Positions 29,628 through 41,885 of a DNA stretch of 64,000 bases are shown piece after piece. The notes beneath the pieces were generated by a model. That model was given only the letters and a program-made list of their open reading frames with translations. It did no database searches and was not told where the DNA came from. Origin of the DNA: Limnobaculum xujianqingii (GTDB lineage: Bacteria > Pseudomonadota > Gammaproteobacteria > Enterobacterales > Enterobacteriaceae); NCBI RefSeq assembly GCF_013394855.1, contig NZ_JABMLK010000002.1:310001-374000 (forward strand), given 5' to 3'. The translations under genes were made by a program, and so were the position numbers. How positions within the stretch are numbered: the stretch's first letter is position 1; each line of letters opens with the position of its first letter.

Positions 29628-30119
29628 ATGCGCCGTATACTATCAGTATTACTGGAAAATGAATCCGGCGCTCTGTCGCGGGTGATTGGCCTGTTTTCCC
29701 AACGGGGATACAACATTGAAAGTCTGACCGTAGCGCCAACGGACGATCCGACTCTTTCGCGTATGACAATTCACACTAAAGGCGATGCGAAAGTACTGGA
29801 ACAAATAGAAAAACAGCTACATAAGCTGGTTGATGTTCTGCGGGTATCTGAACTAACCGATGGTGACTGTGTTGAACGTGAAATCATGCTGGTGAAACTA
29901 CGCACTTCCGGTGATGGCAGGGAAGAGGTCAAGCGCTGTGCAGATATTTTCCGTGGTCAAATTGTGGATGTTACATCCTCGTTGTACACCGTTCAGCTAG
30001 TGGGCGCCAGCAGTAAACTGGATGCGTTTTTAGCCGCTATTCGTGAAGCGGGCGAAATTGTAGAGGTTGCCCGTTCAGGAATCGTCGGTGTAGGGCGCGG
30101 TGAGCGGATTATGCGCTAA
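29628..30119 (+). CDS. ilvH: Acetolactate synthase III small (regulatory) subunit
   Basis: From the ATG at 29628 ([19 protein letters not shown]) the protein has 163 residues, the E. coli length. The longer frame would start inside ilvI. The N-terminal ACT domain (about 1-75) binds valine for feedback inhibition, and the C-terminal domain activates IlvI. It is the second gene of the ilvIH operon and ends in a clear terminator. Confidence 0.96.
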   Translation: MRRILSVLLENESGALSRVIGLFSQRGYNIESLTVAPTDDPTLSRMTIHTKGDAKVLEQIEKQLHKLVDVLRVSELTDGDCVEREIMLVKLRTSGDGREEVKRCADIFRGQIVDVTSSLYTVQLVGASSKLDAFLAAIREAGEIVEVARSGIVGVGRGERIMR

Positions 30120-30140
30120 CCATTTTTCAGGCAAAAACAG

Positions 30141-30170
30141 GAGCTCTACCGGTGGTGTAGAGCTTTTTAT
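30141..30170 (+). terminator. Rho-independent terminator of ilvIH
   Basis: AGCTCTACC pairs with GGTGTAGAGCT around a short loop, followed by TTTTATTTT, 22 bases after the ilvH stop. Confidence 0.88.
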
Positions 30171-30311
30171 TTTGTATTACACTGACTGAATGGATTAAGC
30201 AGTTGCTGAATCGTCATATCTTGGGTTAGATCTACATTACTTAAAGCCATTTATATTAATATGGCTATTATGCCACCAATGACGGGGCGAAATGATACTT
30301 AAGGGGTTAAC

Positions 30312-31316
30312 GTGAAACTGGATGAAATTGCGCGTCTCGCTGGTGTTTCACGCACGACGGCCAGCTATGTAATTAATGGCAAAGCCAAGCAATATCGTGT
30401 GAGCGATAAAACAGTTGAGAAAGTCATGGCGGTAGTCCGGGAACATAATTATCAACCTAATGCGGTTGCTGCTGGCTTACGTGCTGGTCGTACACGTTCT
30501 ATCGGGCTGGTTATTCCTGATTTAGAAAACACCAGCTATACAAGAATTGCTAACTATCTTGAACGTCAGGCGCGCCAGCGAGGCTATCAGTTGCTGATAG
30601 CCTGCTCTGAAGACCAGCCGGATAACGAAATGCGCTGCGTTGAGCATTTACTGCAACGTAAAGTGGACGCCCTGATTATTTCCACCGCGTTACCGCCGGA
30701 GCATCCGTTCTATCAGCGCTGGGTAAACAGTTCTCTACCGATTATCGCTCTGGACCGGGCGCTGGATCGTGAACACTTTATCAGCGTTGTTGGAGCCGAC
30801 TACGAAGATGCTGAAATGCTGGCATCGGAGTTACGTAACTTTAAAGCAGATAGCGTGGCGTATCTTGGTGCGTTACCTGAATTATCCGTCAGCCAATTGC
30901 GTGAGCAGGGGTTCCGTCAGGCGTGGAAAGGGGATAAGCGTCAGGTTAGCTATATTTACGCCAATAGCTATGAGCGTGAATCAGCGGCAGAAGTCTTTAA
31001 AAACTGGTTGGAATCTAACCCGATTCCTCAGGCAATTTATACCACGTCCTTCTCATTGCTACAGGGTGTGATGGATGTGATTTTACAGAAACAGGGCCGT
31101 TTACCTGCCGATCTGGCGATTGCTACCTTTGGTGATAATGAACTGTTGGATTTCCTTGAGTGCCCGGTATTATCCGTTGCTCAACGCCATCGTGAGGTTG
31201 CCGAGCGGGTGCTGGAATTAGTTCTGGCAAGTATTGATGAAACTCAGAAACCAAAACCAGGGCTGACACGCATTCGACGCAGTCTGTTCCGCCGCGGTAG
31301 TTTGAGTCGCGTATAG
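30312..31316 (+). CDS. cra: Catabolite repressor/activator Cra (FruR)
   Basis: This is a 334-residue LacI-family regulator, equal in length to E. coli Cra. The N-terminal helix-turn-helix [20 protein letters not shown] and hinge helix ([17 protein letters not shown]) are followed by the periplasmic-binding-protein-like effector domain for fructose phosphates. It balances glycolysis and gluconeogenesis. It stands as a single gene between ilvIH and mraZ, exactly as in E. coli. Confidence 0.97.
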   Translation: MKLDEIARLAGVSRTTASYVINGKAKQYRVSDKTVEKVMAVVREHNYQPNAVAAGLRAGRTRSIGLVIPDLENTSYTRIANYLERQARQRGYQLLIACSEDQPDNEMRCVEHLLQRKVDALIISTALPPEHPFYQRWVNSSLPIIALDRALDREHFISVVGADYEDAEMLASELRNFKADSVAYLGALPELSVSQLREQGFRQAWKGDKRQVSYIYANSYERESAAEVFKNWLESNPIPQAIYTTSFSLLQGVMDVILQKQGRLPADLAIATFGDNELLDFLECPVLSVAQRHREVAERVLELVLASIDETQKPKPGLTRIRRSLFRRGSLSRV

Positions 31317-31362
31317 TGTGTAAATCATATTAAGAGTATCCGTTTGATAATCGGAGAAAACC

Positions 31363-31394
31363 GCAGGGGGCCTGAAACGGGCTCCCTGTTTTAT
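31363..31394 (+). terminator. Rho-independent terminator of cra
   Basis: The stem CAGGGGGCC / GGGCTCCCTG (one G-T pair) is followed by TTTTATTA, 48 bases after the stop. Confidence 0.85.
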
Positions 31395-31750
31395 TATCAG
31401 CAAGCCGCATTGAGCTTACTTCAAGGCGTTACGTTATGTTACTATTACGCGCTAAAGTATCGGTCAGGTCGACGAGTAAAATAGCCAACCACATCTATTC
31501 CCTTCCATTCACATCAGATCGTGTCAGATTTATGCTGTAGTGGTTATAGAAACATTTTTTTTATATTAACGGATTTTTTATTGATTGATTGCCAACGCTG
31601 TTAACCGCCAGCTACTCTGATTCTGAATTAGATAAATAATTATTATTATTCATATTGTTAGTTTGATTCCTTTAAGATTAACACTCATTTATTCCATTTT
31701 CAGAAAGCTAAATAGCCCCTCTATTTAGTGTAAAGTCGCGGTTCTTCGCC
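31395..31750. other. Intergenic region cra-mraZ
   Basis: No open frame or RNA gene is recognisable in this 356-base stretch. It becomes AT-rich after 31550. The dcw cluster promoter begins at its right end. Confidence 0.45.
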
Positions 31751-31780
31751 TTGACAAGCTTTTAATACCCTCCGTAAACT
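31751..31780 (+). promoter_or_regulatory. Probable dcw cluster promoter (Pmra)
   Basis: A perfect -35 hexamer TTGACA (31751-31756) is separated by 18 bases from a TAAACT -10 element (31775-31780). It sits just before the MraZ operator repeats, in the place of the E. coli mra promoter that drives the first division and wall genes. Confidence 0.75.
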
Positions 31781-31789
31781 CTATTCAAG

Positions 31790-31814
31790 TGGGAATTTGT
31801 GGGGTAAAGTGGTA
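31790..31814 (+). promoter_or_regulatory. MraZ operator (three TGGGN-type repeats)
   Basis: TGGGA, TGGGG and TGGTA follow each other at exact 10-base spacing between Pmra and the mraZ start. In E. coli, MraZ binds TGGGN repeats separated by five bases and represses its own cluster. The third repeat differs by one base from the consensus. Confidence 0.85.
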
Positions 31815-31842
31815 AAACTTGTCGCGAAGGAGTGACCCGCCC

Positions 31843-32301
31843 ATGTTTCGTGGAGCAACAACAATAAATCTTGATAGTAAGGGGCGATTAGCTATCCCCA
31901 CTCGCTATCGGGATTCACTGCTGGATGAATGTGAAGGACAATTGGTATGTACCATTGACCTCCATCAGCCGTGCCTGTTGCTTTACCCCCTTCCTGAATG
32001 GGAAAAAATTGAACAGAAGCTATCCCGACTATCCAGCATGAATCCGGCGGAGCGCAGAGTACAGCGCCTGTTATTAGGCCATGCCAGTGAATGCCAGTTG
32101 GATAGCGCTGGTCGTGTATTGATAGCGAATACATTGCGGCAACATGCGCTTTTAGTAAAAGAAGTGATGCTGGTCGGACAGTTCAATAAATTTGAATTGT
32201 GGAGTGAAGAGGCTTGGTATCAACAAGTTAAGGAAGACATCGAGGCTGAGCAGTCTGCTAAGTCACCTCTCTCAGAGCGGTTACAGGATTTTTCATTATA
32301 A
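31843..32301 (+). CDS. mraZ: Transcriptional regulator MraZ
   Basis: Starting at the ATG at 31843 ([22 protein letters not shown]) the protein has 152 residues as in E. coli; an upstream in-frame start would add eight residues. It has two AbrB-like SpoVT half-domains, each with a DSKGRLxIP or DSAGRVLI loop. It forms a ring and represses the dcw promoter; its repeats lie just upstream. A GAAGGAG ribosome site precedes the start. It is the first gene of the cluster, three bases before rsmH. Confidence 0.96.
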   Translation: MFRGATTINLDSKGRLAIPTRYRDSLLDECEGQLVCTIDLHQPCLLLYPLPEWEKIEQKLSRLSSMNPAERRVQRLLLGHASECQLDSAGRVLIANTLRQHALLVKEVMLVGQFNKFELWSEEAWYQQVKEDIEAEQSAKSPLSERLQDFSL

Positions 32302-32304
32302 GCT

Positions 32305-33246
32305 ATGTTGAATAATTATCAGCACACCACAGTGCTTTTGGATGAAGCAGTTAATGCCTTAAGCATTCGACAGGATGGTATCTATATTGACGGTACTTTT
32401 GGCCGTGGTGGACACTCGCGCCTGATCCTATCCCAGTTAGGACCTCAGGGGCGTCTTATTGCGATAGACCGCGATCCTCAGGCTATTGAAGCCGCATCTG
32501 CAATTTCAGATTCTCGTTTTTCCATTATTCATGGTCCTTTTTCCGATCTGGCCAGCTATGTCCGTGATCTTGGCTTAGAAGGTAAAATTGACGGCATTCT
32601 GCTGGATTTGGGTGTCTCTTCACCACAGTTGGATGATGCCGAACGTGGTTTTTCATTTATGCGTGATGGGCCACTGGATATGCGTATGGACCCTACTCGT
32701 GGTTTGTCAGCAGCACAATGGCTGTTAAAAGCGGAAGAAGAAGATATTGCCTGGGTGCTAAAAACCTTTGGTGAAGAGCGGTTTGCCAAGCGTATAGCCC
32801 GGGGCATTGTTGAACGCAACCGTACCGATCCAATGACCCGCACCCACGAGCTGGCAGAGGTTATCGCGACAGCAACACCTGTTCGTGACAAACATAAACA
32901 TCCGGCAACACGTAGTTTTCAGGCGATTCGAATTTATATCAACAGTGAACTGGAAGAGATTGAGCGTGCACTGGATGGCTCTCTCGAAGCGTTGACGGAA
33001 GGCGGACGCCTTTCGGTTATCAGCTTTCATTCACTGGAAGACCGTATTGTTAAGCGTTTTATCCGCCAGCATAGCAAGGGACCACAGGTTCCGGCGGGTA
33101 TTCCGTTGACTGAAGAGCAATTAAGACAACATGGCGCAAGAAAGTTAAAAGCGCTGGGAAAAATGATGCCGTCTGAGCAGGAAGTGGCAGATAACGCACG
33201 GGCTCGTAGCTCAGTATTGCGTATCGCCCAAAGGACAGCTGAATGA
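32305..33246 (+). CDS. rsmH: 16S rRNA m4C1402 methyltransferase RsmH
   Basis: At 313 residues it equals E. coli RsmH (MraW). The SAM-binding loop [10 protein letters not shown] is at about 30-39. The [13 protein letters not shown] motif near 100 and the family's C-terminal [15 protein letters not shown] are present. It N4-methylates C1402 in the ribosomal P-site. It follows mraZ closely and its stop overlaps the ftsL start by four bases. Confidence 0.97.
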   Translation: MLNNYQHTTVLLDEAVNALSIRQDGIYIDGTFGRGGHSRLILSQLGPQGRLIAIDRDPQAIEAASAISDSRFSIIHGPFSDLASYVRDLGLEGKIDGILLDLGVSSPQLDDAERGFSFMRDGPLDMRMDPTRGLSAAQWLLKAEEEDIAWVLKTFGEERFAKRIARGIVERNRTDPMTRTHELAEVIATATPVRDKHKHPATRSFQAIRIYINSELEEIERALDGSLEALTEGGRLSVISFHSLEDRIVKRFIRQHSKGPQVPAGIPLTEEQLRQHGARKLKALGKMMPSEQEVADNARARSSVLRIAQRTAE

Positions 33247-33566
33247 TATCGAATGAGCGCCACAGTTTAGCCAGCATCATCGGTGATGATTTGCTGCGTA
33301 ACGCAAAGTTACCGCTGTTACTGACTGTGTTAGTTCTGGTATCGGCAATAGCGGTGGTGTTGTCCAGCCACCGTACGCGTTTGCTAACCGCAGAGCGCGA
33401 ACAGCTGATTTTAGAGCGTGAAGCGTTGGAAATTGAGTGGCGTAACCTGATTCTGGAAGAAAATGCGCTGGCTGACCATAGCCGTATTGAACGTCTGGCT
33501 AATGAAAAGCTGCAAATGCTGCATGTAACACCGGATCAGGAACAAATAGTTATCCAGAAGCAGTAA
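33243..33566 (+). CDS. ftsL: Cell division protein FtsL
   Basis: This 107-residue bitopic membrane protein has a short cytoplasmic tail, one membrane span ([20 protein letters not shown], about 24-43) and a periplasmic coiled coil (residues 45-90) with the conserved [20 protein letters not shown]. FtsL forms a complex with FtsB and FtsQ and helps activate FtsWI at the septum. It is shorter than E. coli FtsL (121) because the N-terminal tail is reduced. It overlaps rsmH by ATGA. Confidence 0.95.
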   Translation: MISNERHSLASIIGDDLLRNAKLPLLLTVLVLVSAIAVVLSSHRTRLLTAEREQLILEREALEIEWRNLILEENALADHSRIERLANEKLQMLHVTPDQEQIVIQKQ

Positions 33567-33647
33567 AAAGAACTGATAAAACAGTCGGCGTGCGGAGCGC
33601 GTTATAAATTAATGGATTGATGAACTTACCATGGCTAATGAAATGAG

Positions 33648-35417
33648 ATGAAAGCAGCACGAACCAATAAGATTAAAGTAAAACGTCCTGAAAATGAGGC
33701 CGGCTTTGTAAGCTGGCGTTTTGGTTTGCTCTGTTTGTTTATTGTATTAGCTATGTTTGGTTTGATGGCCCGCGCTGCATGGTTACAGGTTATTGAACCA
33801 GACAAACTGGTTAAAGAAGGGGATATGCGCTCTTTACGGGTGCAGGAAGTGCCTACTGTTCGTGGGATGATCTCCGATCGCTTTGGGCGTCCATTAGCGG
33901 TTAGCGTTCCGGTTAATGCGATTTGGGCCGATCCAAAAGAACTGAATGAGCGTGGTGGCATTTCGCAAGACATGCACTGGAAAGCGCTGGCTGATGTGGT
34001 TGGTTTACCTCTGGATAAACTATCAGAAAAAATCAATGCTAATCCTAAAGGGCGCTTTGTCTATTTAGCGCGTCAAATCAATTCTGAAACCGCAGAGTAT
34101 GTGCGTAAGCTTAAACTTCCGGGCATCTACTTAAAACGTGAATCTCGTCGTTTCTATCCTGCCGGCCCCGTGACTGCTCACATTGTTGGTTTTACCAATA
34201 TCGATGATAACGGTCTGGAAGGTATTGAAAAGAGCTTTGAAGACAAGCTGGTGGGTAAATCGGGTGAGCGTACAGTACGTAAAGATCGCTATGGTCGGGT
34301 GATTGAAGATATCTCCTCAGTGGATAGTCAGGCCGCTCACAACCTCACGTTAAGTATTGATGAACGCCTTCAGGCGCTGGTTTATCGTGAGTTAAGCAAT
34401 GCGGTTGCTGCGAACAAAGCTGAATCAGGTACCGCTGTGCTGGTCGATGTGAACACCGGTGAAATTCTGGCGATGGTTAACAGTCCTTCTTATAACCCAA
34501 ATAACCGGGTTGGCTCACCGGAAGACTTCTTCCGTAACCGGGCAATAACTGACATTTTTGAACCGGGATCAACCGTTAAACCGATGGTGGTTATGACGGC
34601 GTTAGATCGCGGCATCATCAAAGAAAATTCTGTATTGAATACCAGACCGTATCGGGTAAATGGTCATGAGATAAAGGACGTTGCGCTTTATCCTGAACTG
34701 ACTGTCACCGGTATTTTACAAAAATCCAGTAACGTCGGTGTTTCTCATCTGGCGTTGGATATGCCAGCCGATGCGTTAGTTGATACTTACTCGCGCTTTG
34801 GTCTGGGACAACCTACCAATTTGGGATTGGTCGGAGAAAGCAGTGGCTTGTTTTTACAAAAAAAACGGTGGTCTGACATAGAGAGGGCCACCTTCTCATT
34901 TGGCTACGGGCTAATGGTAACGCCATTACAGTTAGCGCGAGCTTATGCAACCATGGGGAGCTTTGGGGTTTATCGCCCGCTCTCTATCACCAAAATTGAC
35001 CCGCCAGTACAGGGAAAACGAATCTTCCCTGAAAGTACCGTTCGTACTGTGGTTCATATGATGGAATCAGTAGCCTTACCAGGAGGCGGTGGTACTAAAG
35101 CCGCAGTGAAAGGTTACCGTATTGCAATCAAAACCGGTACCGCGAAGAAAGTGGGTCCTAACGGTGGTTATATCAATAAATACATTGCTTATACGGCCGG
35201 TCTGGCACCCGCCAGTAAGCCGCGTTATGCGCTGGTGGTGGTGATCAACGATCCTGGTGCCGGTCAATATTATGGTGGTGCCGTTTCTGCGCCGGTGTTT
35301 GGCGCAATTATGGGCGGGGTTTTACGGACAATGAATATCGAACCAGATGCATTGCCCGTAGCGGATAAAAACGAATTAGTGATTAATCAGAAAGGAGCTT
35401 CCGGTGGCCGATCTTAA
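33648..35417 (+). CDS. ftsI: Septal peptidoglycan transpeptidase FtsI (PBP3)
   Basis: The 589-residue protein (E. coli 588) has one N-terminal membrane span (about 24-42), the class B pedestal domain ([13 protein letters not shown]) and a transpeptidase domain. Its three active-site motifs are STVK (308-311), SSN (near 360) and KTGT (near 495). It cross-links septal wall with FtsW. The 81-base gap after ftsL is longer than in E. coli. The start follows a weak ribosome site. The stop overlaps murE by 14 bases. Confidence 0.97.
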   Translation: MKAARTNKIKVKRPENEAGFVSWRFGLLCLFIVLAMFGLMARAAWLQVIEPDKLVKEGDMRSLRVQEVPTVRGMISDRFGRPLAVSVPVNAIWADPKELNERGGISQDMHWKALADVVGLPLDKLSEKINANPKGRFVYLARQINSETAEYVRKLKLPGIYLKRESRRFYPAGPVTAHIVGFTNIDDNGLEGIEKSFEDKLVGKSGERTVRKDRYGRVIEDISSVDSQAAHNLTLSIDERLQALVYRELSNAVAANKAESGTAVLVDVNTGEILAMVNSPSYNPNNRVGSPEDFFRNRAITDIFEPGSTVKPMVVMTALDRGIIKENSVLNTRPYRVNGHEIKDVALYPELTVTGILQKSSNVGVSHLALDMPADALVDTYSRFGLGQPTNLGLVGESSGLFLQKKRWSDIERATFSFGYGLMVTPLQLARAYATMGSFGVYRPLSITKIDPPVQGKRIFPESTVRTVVHMMESVALPGGGGTKAAVKGYRIAIKTGTAKKVGPNGGYINKYIAYTAGLAPASKPRYALVVVINDPGAGQYYGGAVSAPVFGAIMGGVLRTMNIEPDALPVADKNELVINQKGASGGRS

Positions 35418-36903
35418 TTTAAGCGATCTGCTCGCTCCGTGGAATATTCAGGTTCCTGAGCGCAAATTAAAAGAGATGACGCTGGATAGCCGCGTGGCTG
35501 CCTCTGGCGATCTGTTTATTGCCATTGTGGGCCATAAAGTGGATGGGCGTCGTTATATTTCTCAGGCGATTGCTCAGGGCGTAGCGGCAGTGATTGCCGA
35601 AGCCGAGGGCGAAGCCCCTAACGGTACTGTTGTGATGTCTCACGGCGTTCCCGTTATCTATATTGAGCATCTGAACTTACATTTGTCGGCTATTGCGGGT
35701 CGTTTTTACCAGCAGCCTTCAGAGAAAATGCGTTTAGTTGGTGTAACAGGAACTAACGGTAAAACCACTACCACTCAGCTGTTAGCACAGTGGAGTCAGC
35801 TTCTGGGAGAGAGAGGCGCGGTGATGGGTACCGTAGGTAATGGTTTATTGGGCCATGTAGTGCCAACCGAGAATACCACCGGCTCAGCAGTTGACGTACA
35901 GCGTGAACTGAATGAACTGGTAAAAAGTGGTGCAACTTTTACCGCGATGGAAGTGTCTTCCCATGGCCTGGTTCAGGAGCGGGTCGCTGCTCTGCATTTT
36001 GCTGCGGCGGCATTTACCAACCTTAGTCGTGACCATCTTGATTATCATGGCAGCATGGAAGAGTACGAAGCAGCTAAATGGCGTTTGTTTGAACGTCATC
36101 AGGTTGGTGAGATCATCATTAATGTGGACGACCGCGTAGGAGCTCACCGCATAGCGACTATGCCAAATGCCATTGCCGTTACGATGGAAGATAACCTTCC
36201 TCAAGGCTGGCAAGGTCGTTGGTTAAAAGCCCATGAGGTTTCTTATCACGACAATGGCGCGACGGTGAAGTTTGACTCCAGCTGGGGTGGCGGTGTAGTT
36301 GAAAGTCGTTTGCTGGGGGCATTTAACGTTAGCAACCTGCTTGTTGCTTTGACTACGCTGTTGTCACTAGGCTATTCACTTAATCATCTGGTAGAATCTG
36401 CGCCGAATTTACAGCCTGTTTGTGGCCGTATGGAAGTGTTTACTGCACCTGGTCGTCCAACCGTGGTGGTTGATTATGCTCATACACCTGATGCACTGGA
36501 AAAAGCTCTGGAAGCGGCGAGACTGCACTGTAAGGGTGAGCTGTGGTGTGTATTCGGCTGCGGTGGCGATCGCGACCGTGGTAAGCGCCCGCTAATGGGC
36601 GGAGTGGCTGAACAGTTTGCCGATCGCGTTATTGTTACTGATGATAACCCTCGCAGTGAAGATCCTCAGGCGATTGTAGCCGATATCCTGACCGGATTTA
36701 CCGATACCAAACGTGCCAATGTAATTCATGGTCGGGCAGAGGCCGTAACCAGTGTGGTTATGCAGGCTGGCCCTGATGATGTGGTAGTGATTGCGGGTAA
36801 AGGTCATGAAGATTATCAGCTGATTGGCAATCGTAGACTGGATTATTCTGACCGTACCACAGTGGCAAACTTGCTGGGTATGGCGGCAGGGGTATTAGCA
36901 TGA
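35404..36903 (+). CDS. murE: UDP-MurNAc-tripeptide synthetase (meso-DAP adding) MurE
   Basis: The start is the GTG at 35404 behind an AAAGGAG site, as in E. coli, giving 499 residues. ATP-binding [11 protein letters not shown] lies near residues 117-127. The DNPR motif that selects meso-diaminopimelate is in [10 protein letters not shown] near 415, so the wall is of the DAP type. It adds the third stem residue in the cytoplasm. It overlaps ftsI upstream and murF downstream (ATGA). Confidence 0.97.
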   Translation: MADLNLSDLLAPWNIQVPERKLKEMTLDSRVAASGDLFIAIVGHKVDGRRYISQAIAQGVAAVIAEAEGEAPNGTVVMSHGVPVIYIEHLNLHLSAIAGRFYQQPSEKMRLVGVTGTNGKTTTTQLLAQWSQLLGERGAVMGTVGNGLLGHVVPTENTTGSAVDVQRELNELVKSGATFTAMEVSSHGLVQERVAALHFAAAAFTNLSRDHLDYHGSMEEYEAAKWRLFERHQVGEIIINVDDRVGAHRIATMPNAIAVTMEDNLPQGWQGRWLKAHEVSYHDNGATVKFDSSWGGGVVESRLLGAFNVSNLLVALTTLLSLGYSLNHLVESAPNLQPVCGRMEVFTAPGRPTVVVDYAHTPDALEKALEAARLHCKGELWCVFGCGGDRDRGKRPLMGGVAEQFADRVIVTDDNPRSEDPQAIVADILTGFTDTKRANVIHGRAEAVTSVVMQAGPDDVVVIAGKGHEDYQLIGNRRLDYSDRTTVANLLGMAAGVLA

Positions 36904-38276
36904 TTCCCATTACCCTAAAACAGCTGGCCGAAGTGGTCGATGGTAAACTTATCGCCTCTACGGCAGATATTACCGGACAGCAAATTGTGGATGTTATTAC
37001 TGACACCCGCAAAATTGTCGCTGGCTGTTTGTTTATTGCTCTAAAGGGTGAACGTTTTGATGCTCATGATTTTGCCGCAGAGGCAATCAATCAGGGAGCC
37101 AGTGCTTTAATAGTTAGTCAGCACTTACCGCTGGATGTGGCTCAGGTCATTGTTGCGGATACCCGTATTGCTTTGGGCAAACTGGGTGGCTGGGTAAGAC
37201 AGCAGGTACCTGCACGCGTAGTAGCATTGACAGGATCGTCTGGCAAAACCAGCGTGAAAGAGATGACTGCTACCATTTTGCAGCAGTGTGGTGAAGTTCT
37301 GTATACCGCAGGTAATTTGAATAACGATATTGGCGTTCCGCTAACGTTACTACGTCTGACGAAACGCCATCAGTTTGCTGTTGTAGAATTAGGCGCCAAC
37401 CATGCCGGTGAGATTGCCTATACTACGGCGCTGACCCATCCGGAAAGTGCGCTGGTAAATAATCTGGCAGCTGCACATCTGGAAGGATTTGGTTCACTGG
37501 CTGGCGTCGCGAAAGCCAAAGGCGAGATCTTTCAGGGATTGCCTTCCCACGGTATCGCTATCATCAATATGGATAGCAATGATTTACCCGGTTGGCAAAG
37601 CCTGCTGACCGATAAAATCGTGTGGCGCTTTTCTGCCAGCCACACTGAGCAGGTTGAGTTTTATGCAACAGATGTAACGGTAAAACCACAAGGTACCCGT
37701 TTTGTCTTGCATTCGCCGGTAGGAGAAATGGAAGTTTTACTTCCTCTGCCGGGCAAACACAATATCGCCAATGCGCTGGCGGCTACTGCATTAGCCATGT
37801 CCGTGGGTGCATCGTTAGAGAATGTTACAACAGGGTTGTCACAGCTTAAAGCGGTTCCGGGGCGTTTATTCCCGGTCCAACTGAGCGCGGAAAAACTGCT
37901 GTTGGACGATACCTACAACGCCAACGTAGGATCGATGACTGCCGCCGCTCAGGTGCTTGCTTCTATGCCTGGTTATCGGGTCATGGTTGTTGGCGATATG
38001 GGTGAGCTGGGTGATGAAGCCGAACAGTGTCATCGTCAGGTTGGTGAAGCAGCCCGCGAAGCGGGTGTAGATAAAGTATTAAGCGTTGGTCATTTAAGCG
38101 AAATGATCAGTAACGCAAGTGGCAATGGCGAGCACTTTAAGGATAAAGAGGCAGCCGCCCAACGTCTGGGTGAATTGCTATCTGAGCATGCGGTCATAAC
38201 AATTTTAGTTAAAGGTTCACGTAGTGCCGCAATGGAGCAGGTAGTACGCAGAGTACAGGAGATAGCACAATGTTAG
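36900..38276 (+). CDS. murF: UDP-MurNAc-pentapeptide synthetase MurF
   Basis: At 458 residues (E. coli 452) it has the Mur ligase P-loop [11 protein letters not shown] near residues 111-121, the central [10 protein letters not shown] block and the C-terminal [11 protein letters not shown] motif. It joins D-Ala-D-Ala, made by the DdlB encoded downstream, to the tripeptide. Overlaps at both ends (four bases with murE, seven with mraY) show tight coupling. Confidence 0.96.
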   Translation: MIPITLKQLAEVVDGKLIASTADITGQQIVDVITDTRKIVAGCLFIALKGERFDAHDFAAEAINQGASALIVSQHLPLDVAQVIVADTRIALGKLGGWVRQQVPARVVALTGSSGKTSVKEMTATILQQCGEVLYTAGNLNNDIGVPLTLLRLTKRHQFAVVELGANHAGEIAYTTALTHPESALVNNLAAAHLEGFGSLAGVAKAKGEIFQGLPSHGIAIINMDSNDLPGWQSLLTDKIVWRFSASHTEQVEFYATDVTVKPQGTRFVLHSPVGEMEVLLPLPGKHNIANALAATALAMSVGASLENVTTGLSQLKAVPGRLFPVQLSAEKLLLDDTYNANVGSMTAAAQVLASMPGYRVMVVGDMGELGDEAEQCHRQVGEAAREAGVDKVLSVGHLSEMISNASGNGEHFKDKEAAAQRLGELLSEHAVITILVKGSRSAAMEQVVRRVQEIAQC

Positions 38277-39352
38277 TATGGCTGGCGGAACATCTGGTCT
38301 CAATTTTTTCAGGCTTTAACGTCTTTTCTTATTTGACGTTTCGCGCCATTGTCAGTCTGTTGACCGCGCTGTTTATCTCTTTGTGGATGGGACCGCGTCT
38401 GATTGCGTTCTTGCAACGTTTACAGATTGGTCAGGTGGTCCGCAACGACGGTCCGGAATCGCACTTCAGTAAACGTGGTACGCCAACCATGGGCGGCATC
38501 ATGATTTTGACATCAATTACCATTTCGGTACTGCTGTGGGCGAACTTAAGCAATCCTTATATCTGGTGTTCGCTGTTTGTTTTGCTGGGTTATGGTGCCG
38601 TTGGTTTTGTGGATGACTACCGTAAAGTCGTGCGCAAAGACACCAAAGGATTAATTGCCCGCTGGAAGTATTTTTGGCAGTCAGTGATTGCTCTGATCGT
38701 AGCATTTAGCATGTATGCCATCGGCAAAGACACACCAGCGACTCAGCTGGTTGTGCCGTTTTTTAAAGACGTCATGCCGCAGTTAGGCGTGCTTTATATC
38801 CTGCTGGCCTATTTTGTTATCGTTGGTACCAGTAATGCCGTTAACCTGACCGATGGTCTGGATGGTCTGGCAATTATGCCAACCGTATTTGTGGCCGCTG
38901 GTTTTGGTCTGGTTGCCTGGGCGACGGGTAACGTCAATTTTGCCAGTTATCTGCATATTCCTTATATCCGCCATGCCGGTGAGTTAGTCATTTTCTGTAC
39001 TGCAATTGTTGGCGCAGGGTTGGGCTTCCTCTGGTTTAACACCTATCCGGCGCAAGTCTTTATGGGTGACGTTGGTTCACTGGCGTTGGGTGGTACTTTA
39101 GGTGTGATTGCAGTGTTGCTGCGTCAGGAGTTTTTGCTGGTAATTATGGGCGGGGTGTTTGTGGTTGAAACTCTGTCAGTCATTCTGCAGGTGGGATCGT
39201 TTAAACTTCGCGGCCAGCGTATTTTCCGTATGGCACCGATTCACCATCACTATGAATTGAAAGGCTGGCCGGAGCCACGAGTGATCGTGCGCTTCTGGAT
39301 TATCTCATTAATGCTGGTGCTGATTGGCCTGGCAACCTTGAAGGTGCGGTAA
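38270..39352 (+). CDS. mraY: Phospho-MurNAc-pentapeptide translocase MraY
   Basis: The 360-residue integral membrane protein has about ten spans and is identical in length to the E. coli enzyme. The Mg-binding Asp pair FVDDYRK (near 115), NLTDGLDG (near 192) and the [11 protein letters not shown] loop (near 324) are intact. It makes lipid I from UDP-MurNAc-pentapeptide and undecaprenyl phosphate. Confidence 0.97.
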   Translation: MLVWLAEHLVSIFSGFNVFSYLTFRAIVSLLTALFISLWMGPRLIAFLQRLQIGQVVRNDGPESHFSKRGTPTMGGIMILTSITISVLLWANLSNPYIWCSLFVLLGYGAVGFVDDYRKVVRKDTKGLIARWKYFWQSVIALIVAFSMYAIGKDTPATQLVVPFFKDVMPQLGVLYILLAYFVIVGTSNAVNLTDGLDGLAIMPTVFVAAGFGLVAWATGNVNFASYLHIPYIRHAGELVIFCTAIVGAGLGFLWFNTYPAQVFMGDVGSLALGGTLGVIAVLLRQEFLLVIMGGVFVVETLSVILQVGSFKLRGQRIFRMAPIHHHYELKGWPEPRVIVRFWIISLMLVLIGLATLKVR

Positions 39353-39354
39353 TC

Positions 39355-40674
39355 ATGACAATCGACTATCAGGATAAACAGGTTGTTATCATTGGATTAG
39401 GTTCCACAGGGTTGTCCTGTGTCGATTATTTTATTGCCCGGGGTGTTTCCCCCAAAGTTATTGATACGCGCTCAACCCCTCCGGGGTTAGACAAACTGCC
39501 GGAAAACGTGGAACACCATACCGGTGGTTTTAACCGTGAATGGATACTGGCTGCCGATCTACTAGTGGTTAGCCCGGGTATCGCTCTGGCAACCCCAGTT
39601 CTGCAAGAAGCTGCCGCCGCAGGTATCGAAATTGTCGGTGACATTGAACTGTTCTGTCGTGAAGCTAAGGCTCCGATTGTGGCCATCACTGGCTCAAACG
39701 GAAAAAGTACCGTTACCACGCTGGTGGGTGAAATGGGAAAAGCTGCCGGTTGGAACGTTGCCATGGGCGGCAATCTGGGACAAACCGCACTATCTCTGTT
39801 AGATCCTGAATGCCAGTTGTATGTTATGGAACTATCCAGTTTTCAACTGGAAACTACATCCAGCCTTCATGCTGCCGCTGCGACTATTCTGAACGTTACT
39901 GAAGATCATATGGATCGCTATCCGCAGGGGATGGAACAGTATCGTGAAGCTAAACTGCGCATTTATAACAATGCCAGCGTTTGTGTAGTTAATGCTGATG
40001 ATGCACTAACCATGCCGCTGCAAGGGGCTGACAGCCGCTGCGTTAGCTTTGGGGTAGATGTGGGTGATTATCACCTCAGCTATCAGCAGGGCGAGACCTG
40101 GCTGCGAGTCCACGGTGAGAAAGTGCTTAATGCCGCAGAGATGAAAATTGTTGGTCAGCATAACTATTTGAACGCACTGGCTGCATTGGCGCTGGCTGAT
40201 GCGGTATCACTCCCGCGCGCTTCCAGTTTGCAGGCGCTGACTCAGTTCACTGGTTTAGCGCATCGCTTTCAACTGGTGTGGGATAATAAAGGTGTTCGCT
40301 GGATTAATGATTCTAAAGCCACCAATGTGGGCAGTACTGAAGCTGCATTAAACGGTATTCGCGTTGATGGCGTTTTACACTTATTGCTGGGTGGTGATGG
40401 AAAATCAGCTGATTTCTCACCGCTGTCGACCTATTTAAAGGGTGACAATATTCGTCTTTATTGTTTTGGTCGCGATAAACAGCCGCTATACGATTTACGT
40501 CCTGAAGTGGCGGAAATGACCGATACCATGGAACAGGCAATGGTTCATATTGCACAGCGAATCAAACCGGGAGATATGGTGTTACTGTCTCCCGCCTGTG
40601 CCAGTCTGGATCAGTTTAAAAATTATGAACAGCGTGGGCTGGAGTTTGCCCGTCTGGCTCAGGAGCTTGGCTGA
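39355..40674 (+). CDS. murD: UDP-MurNAc-L-Ala:D-Glu ligase MurD
   Basis: The 439-residue cytoplasmic ligase (E. coli 438) has the N-terminal UDP-binding GLGSTGLSC loop, P-loop [11 protein letters not shown] near 112-122, and C-terminal [19 protein letters not shown]. It adds D-glutamate to UDP-MurNAc-L-Ala. It begins two bases after mraY and its stop shares one base with the ftsW start. Confidence 0.97.
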   Translation: MTIDYQDKQVVIIGLGSTGLSCVDYFIARGVSPKVIDTRSTPPGLDKLPENVEHHTGGFNREWILAADLLVVSPGIALATPVLQEAAAAGIEIVGDIELFCREAKAPIVAITGSNGKSTVTTLVGEMGKAAGWNVAMGGNLGQTALSLLDPECQLYVMELSSFQLETTSSLHAAAATILNVTEDHMDRYPQGMEQYREAKLRIYNNASVCVVNADDALTMPLQGADSRCVSFGVDVGDYHLSYQQGETWLRVHGEKVLNAAEMKIVGQHNYLNALAALALADAVSLPRASSLQALTQFTGLAHRFQLVWDNKGVRWINDSKATNVGSTEAALNGIRVDGVLHLLLGGDGKSADFSPLSTYLKGDNIRLYCFGRDKQPLYDLRPEVAEMTDTMEQAMVHIAQRIKPGDMVLLSPACASLDQFKNYEQRGLEFARLAQELG

Positions 40675-41885
40675 TGAGCGCATTTAGTTTAGTTAGACCT
40701 TTCCAGTCATTTACCCAATGGGTAACTGGATCTCGTCAAAGCAGTGAAGCGGTCGATTATGATGTTATGTACGATCGTACTTTGCTGTGGATGGCTATTG
40801 GTTTAACTATTGTTGGTTTTGTTATGGTGACATCGGCATCAATGCCGATTGCCCAACGATATACTGACGATCCATTTTTATTTGCCAAGCGTGATGCTAT
40901 TTACATTCTGTTGGCTATTGCTGCTGCACTGGTAACGCTGCGTATTCCAATGGAGATGTGGCAGCGCTACAGCCCGATTATTCTGTTGATTGCTATCGTA
41001 ATGTTACTCATTGTACTGGCGGTAGGCAGCTCGGTTAACGGTGCATCTCGTTGGATTGCTTTTGGCCCGGTGCGCATTCAGCCAGCGGAACTTTCCAAGT
41101 TGGCGCTGTTCTTCTATCTGGCCAGCTATCTGGTTCGTAAGGTAGATGAAGTTCGTAATAACTTCTGGGGCTTTTGTAAGCCGATGGGCGTTATGGTGAT
41201 TCTGGCGGTTTTACTGCTGGCTCAGCCCGATCTGGGAACGGTAGTTGTCCTGTTTATCACTACGCTGGGCATGCTGTTTTTAGCAGGTGCTAAGCTTTGG
41301 CAGTTTTTAGCAATTATCGGTTCTGGCGTGTTTGCCGTAGGATTACTGATTGTCGCAGAGCCTTATCGTTTACGTCGGGTAACTTCATTCTGGGATCCAT
41401 GGGCTGATCCTTTTGGTGCAGGTTATCAGCTGACGCAATCGCTGATGGCATTTGGGCGGGGAGAGCTTTGGGGACAGGGATTAGGTAACTCAGTACAGAA
41501 ACTGGAGTATCTGCCTGAGGCCCATACTGACTTTATTTTTGCCATTATCGGTGAAGAATTAGGCTATTTTGGTGTGGTTTTGATCCTCTTAATGGTATTC
41601 TTCGTCGCTTTTAGAGCAATGCTGATTGGTCGCCGTGCTTTAGAGGCAGGGCAGCGTTTCTCTGGTTTTCTCGCCTGCGAGATTGGTTTGTGGTTCAGCT
41701 TCCAGACGTTAGTTAACGTTGGTGCAGCGGCCGGTATTCTACCAACCAAAGGTTTGACTTTACCGCTAATCAGCTACGGTGGTTCCAGTTTACTGGTGAT
41801 GTCTACCGCGCTGGTTTTATTACTTCGAATTGACTATGAAACGCGTCAGGCTAACTGCCAGGCGCATGTAAGAGGTACCCGATGA
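40674..41885 (+). CDS. ftsW: Septal peptidoglycan glycosyltransferase FtsW
   Basis: This 403-residue SEDS-family protein (E. coli 414) has ten membrane spans. Typical features are the large periplasmic loop with [17 protein letters not shown] and the last-span block [16 protein letters not shown]. It polymerises glycan strands at the septum together with FtsI, encoded upstream. It overlaps murD by one base (TGATG) and murG by four. Confidence 0.96.
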   Translation: MSAFSLVRPFQSFTQWVTGSRQSSEAVDYDVMYDRTLLWMAIGLTIVGFVMVTSASMPIAQRYTDDPFLFAKRDAIYILLAIAAALVTLRIPMEMWQRYSPIILLIAIVMLLIVLAVGSSVNGASRWIAFGPVRIQPAELSKLALFFYLASYLVRKVDEVRNNFWGFCKPMGVMVILAVLLLAQPDLGTVVVLFITTLGMLFLAGAKLWQFLAIIGSGVFAVGLLIVAEPYRLRRVTSFWDPWADPFGAGYQLTQSLMAFGRGELWGQGLGNSVQKLEYLPEAHTDFIFAIIGEELGYFGVVLILLMVFFVAFRAMLIGRRALEAGQRFSGFLACEIGLWFSFQTLVNVGAAAGILPTKGLTLPLISYGGSSLLVMSTALVLLLRIDYETRQANCQAHVRGTR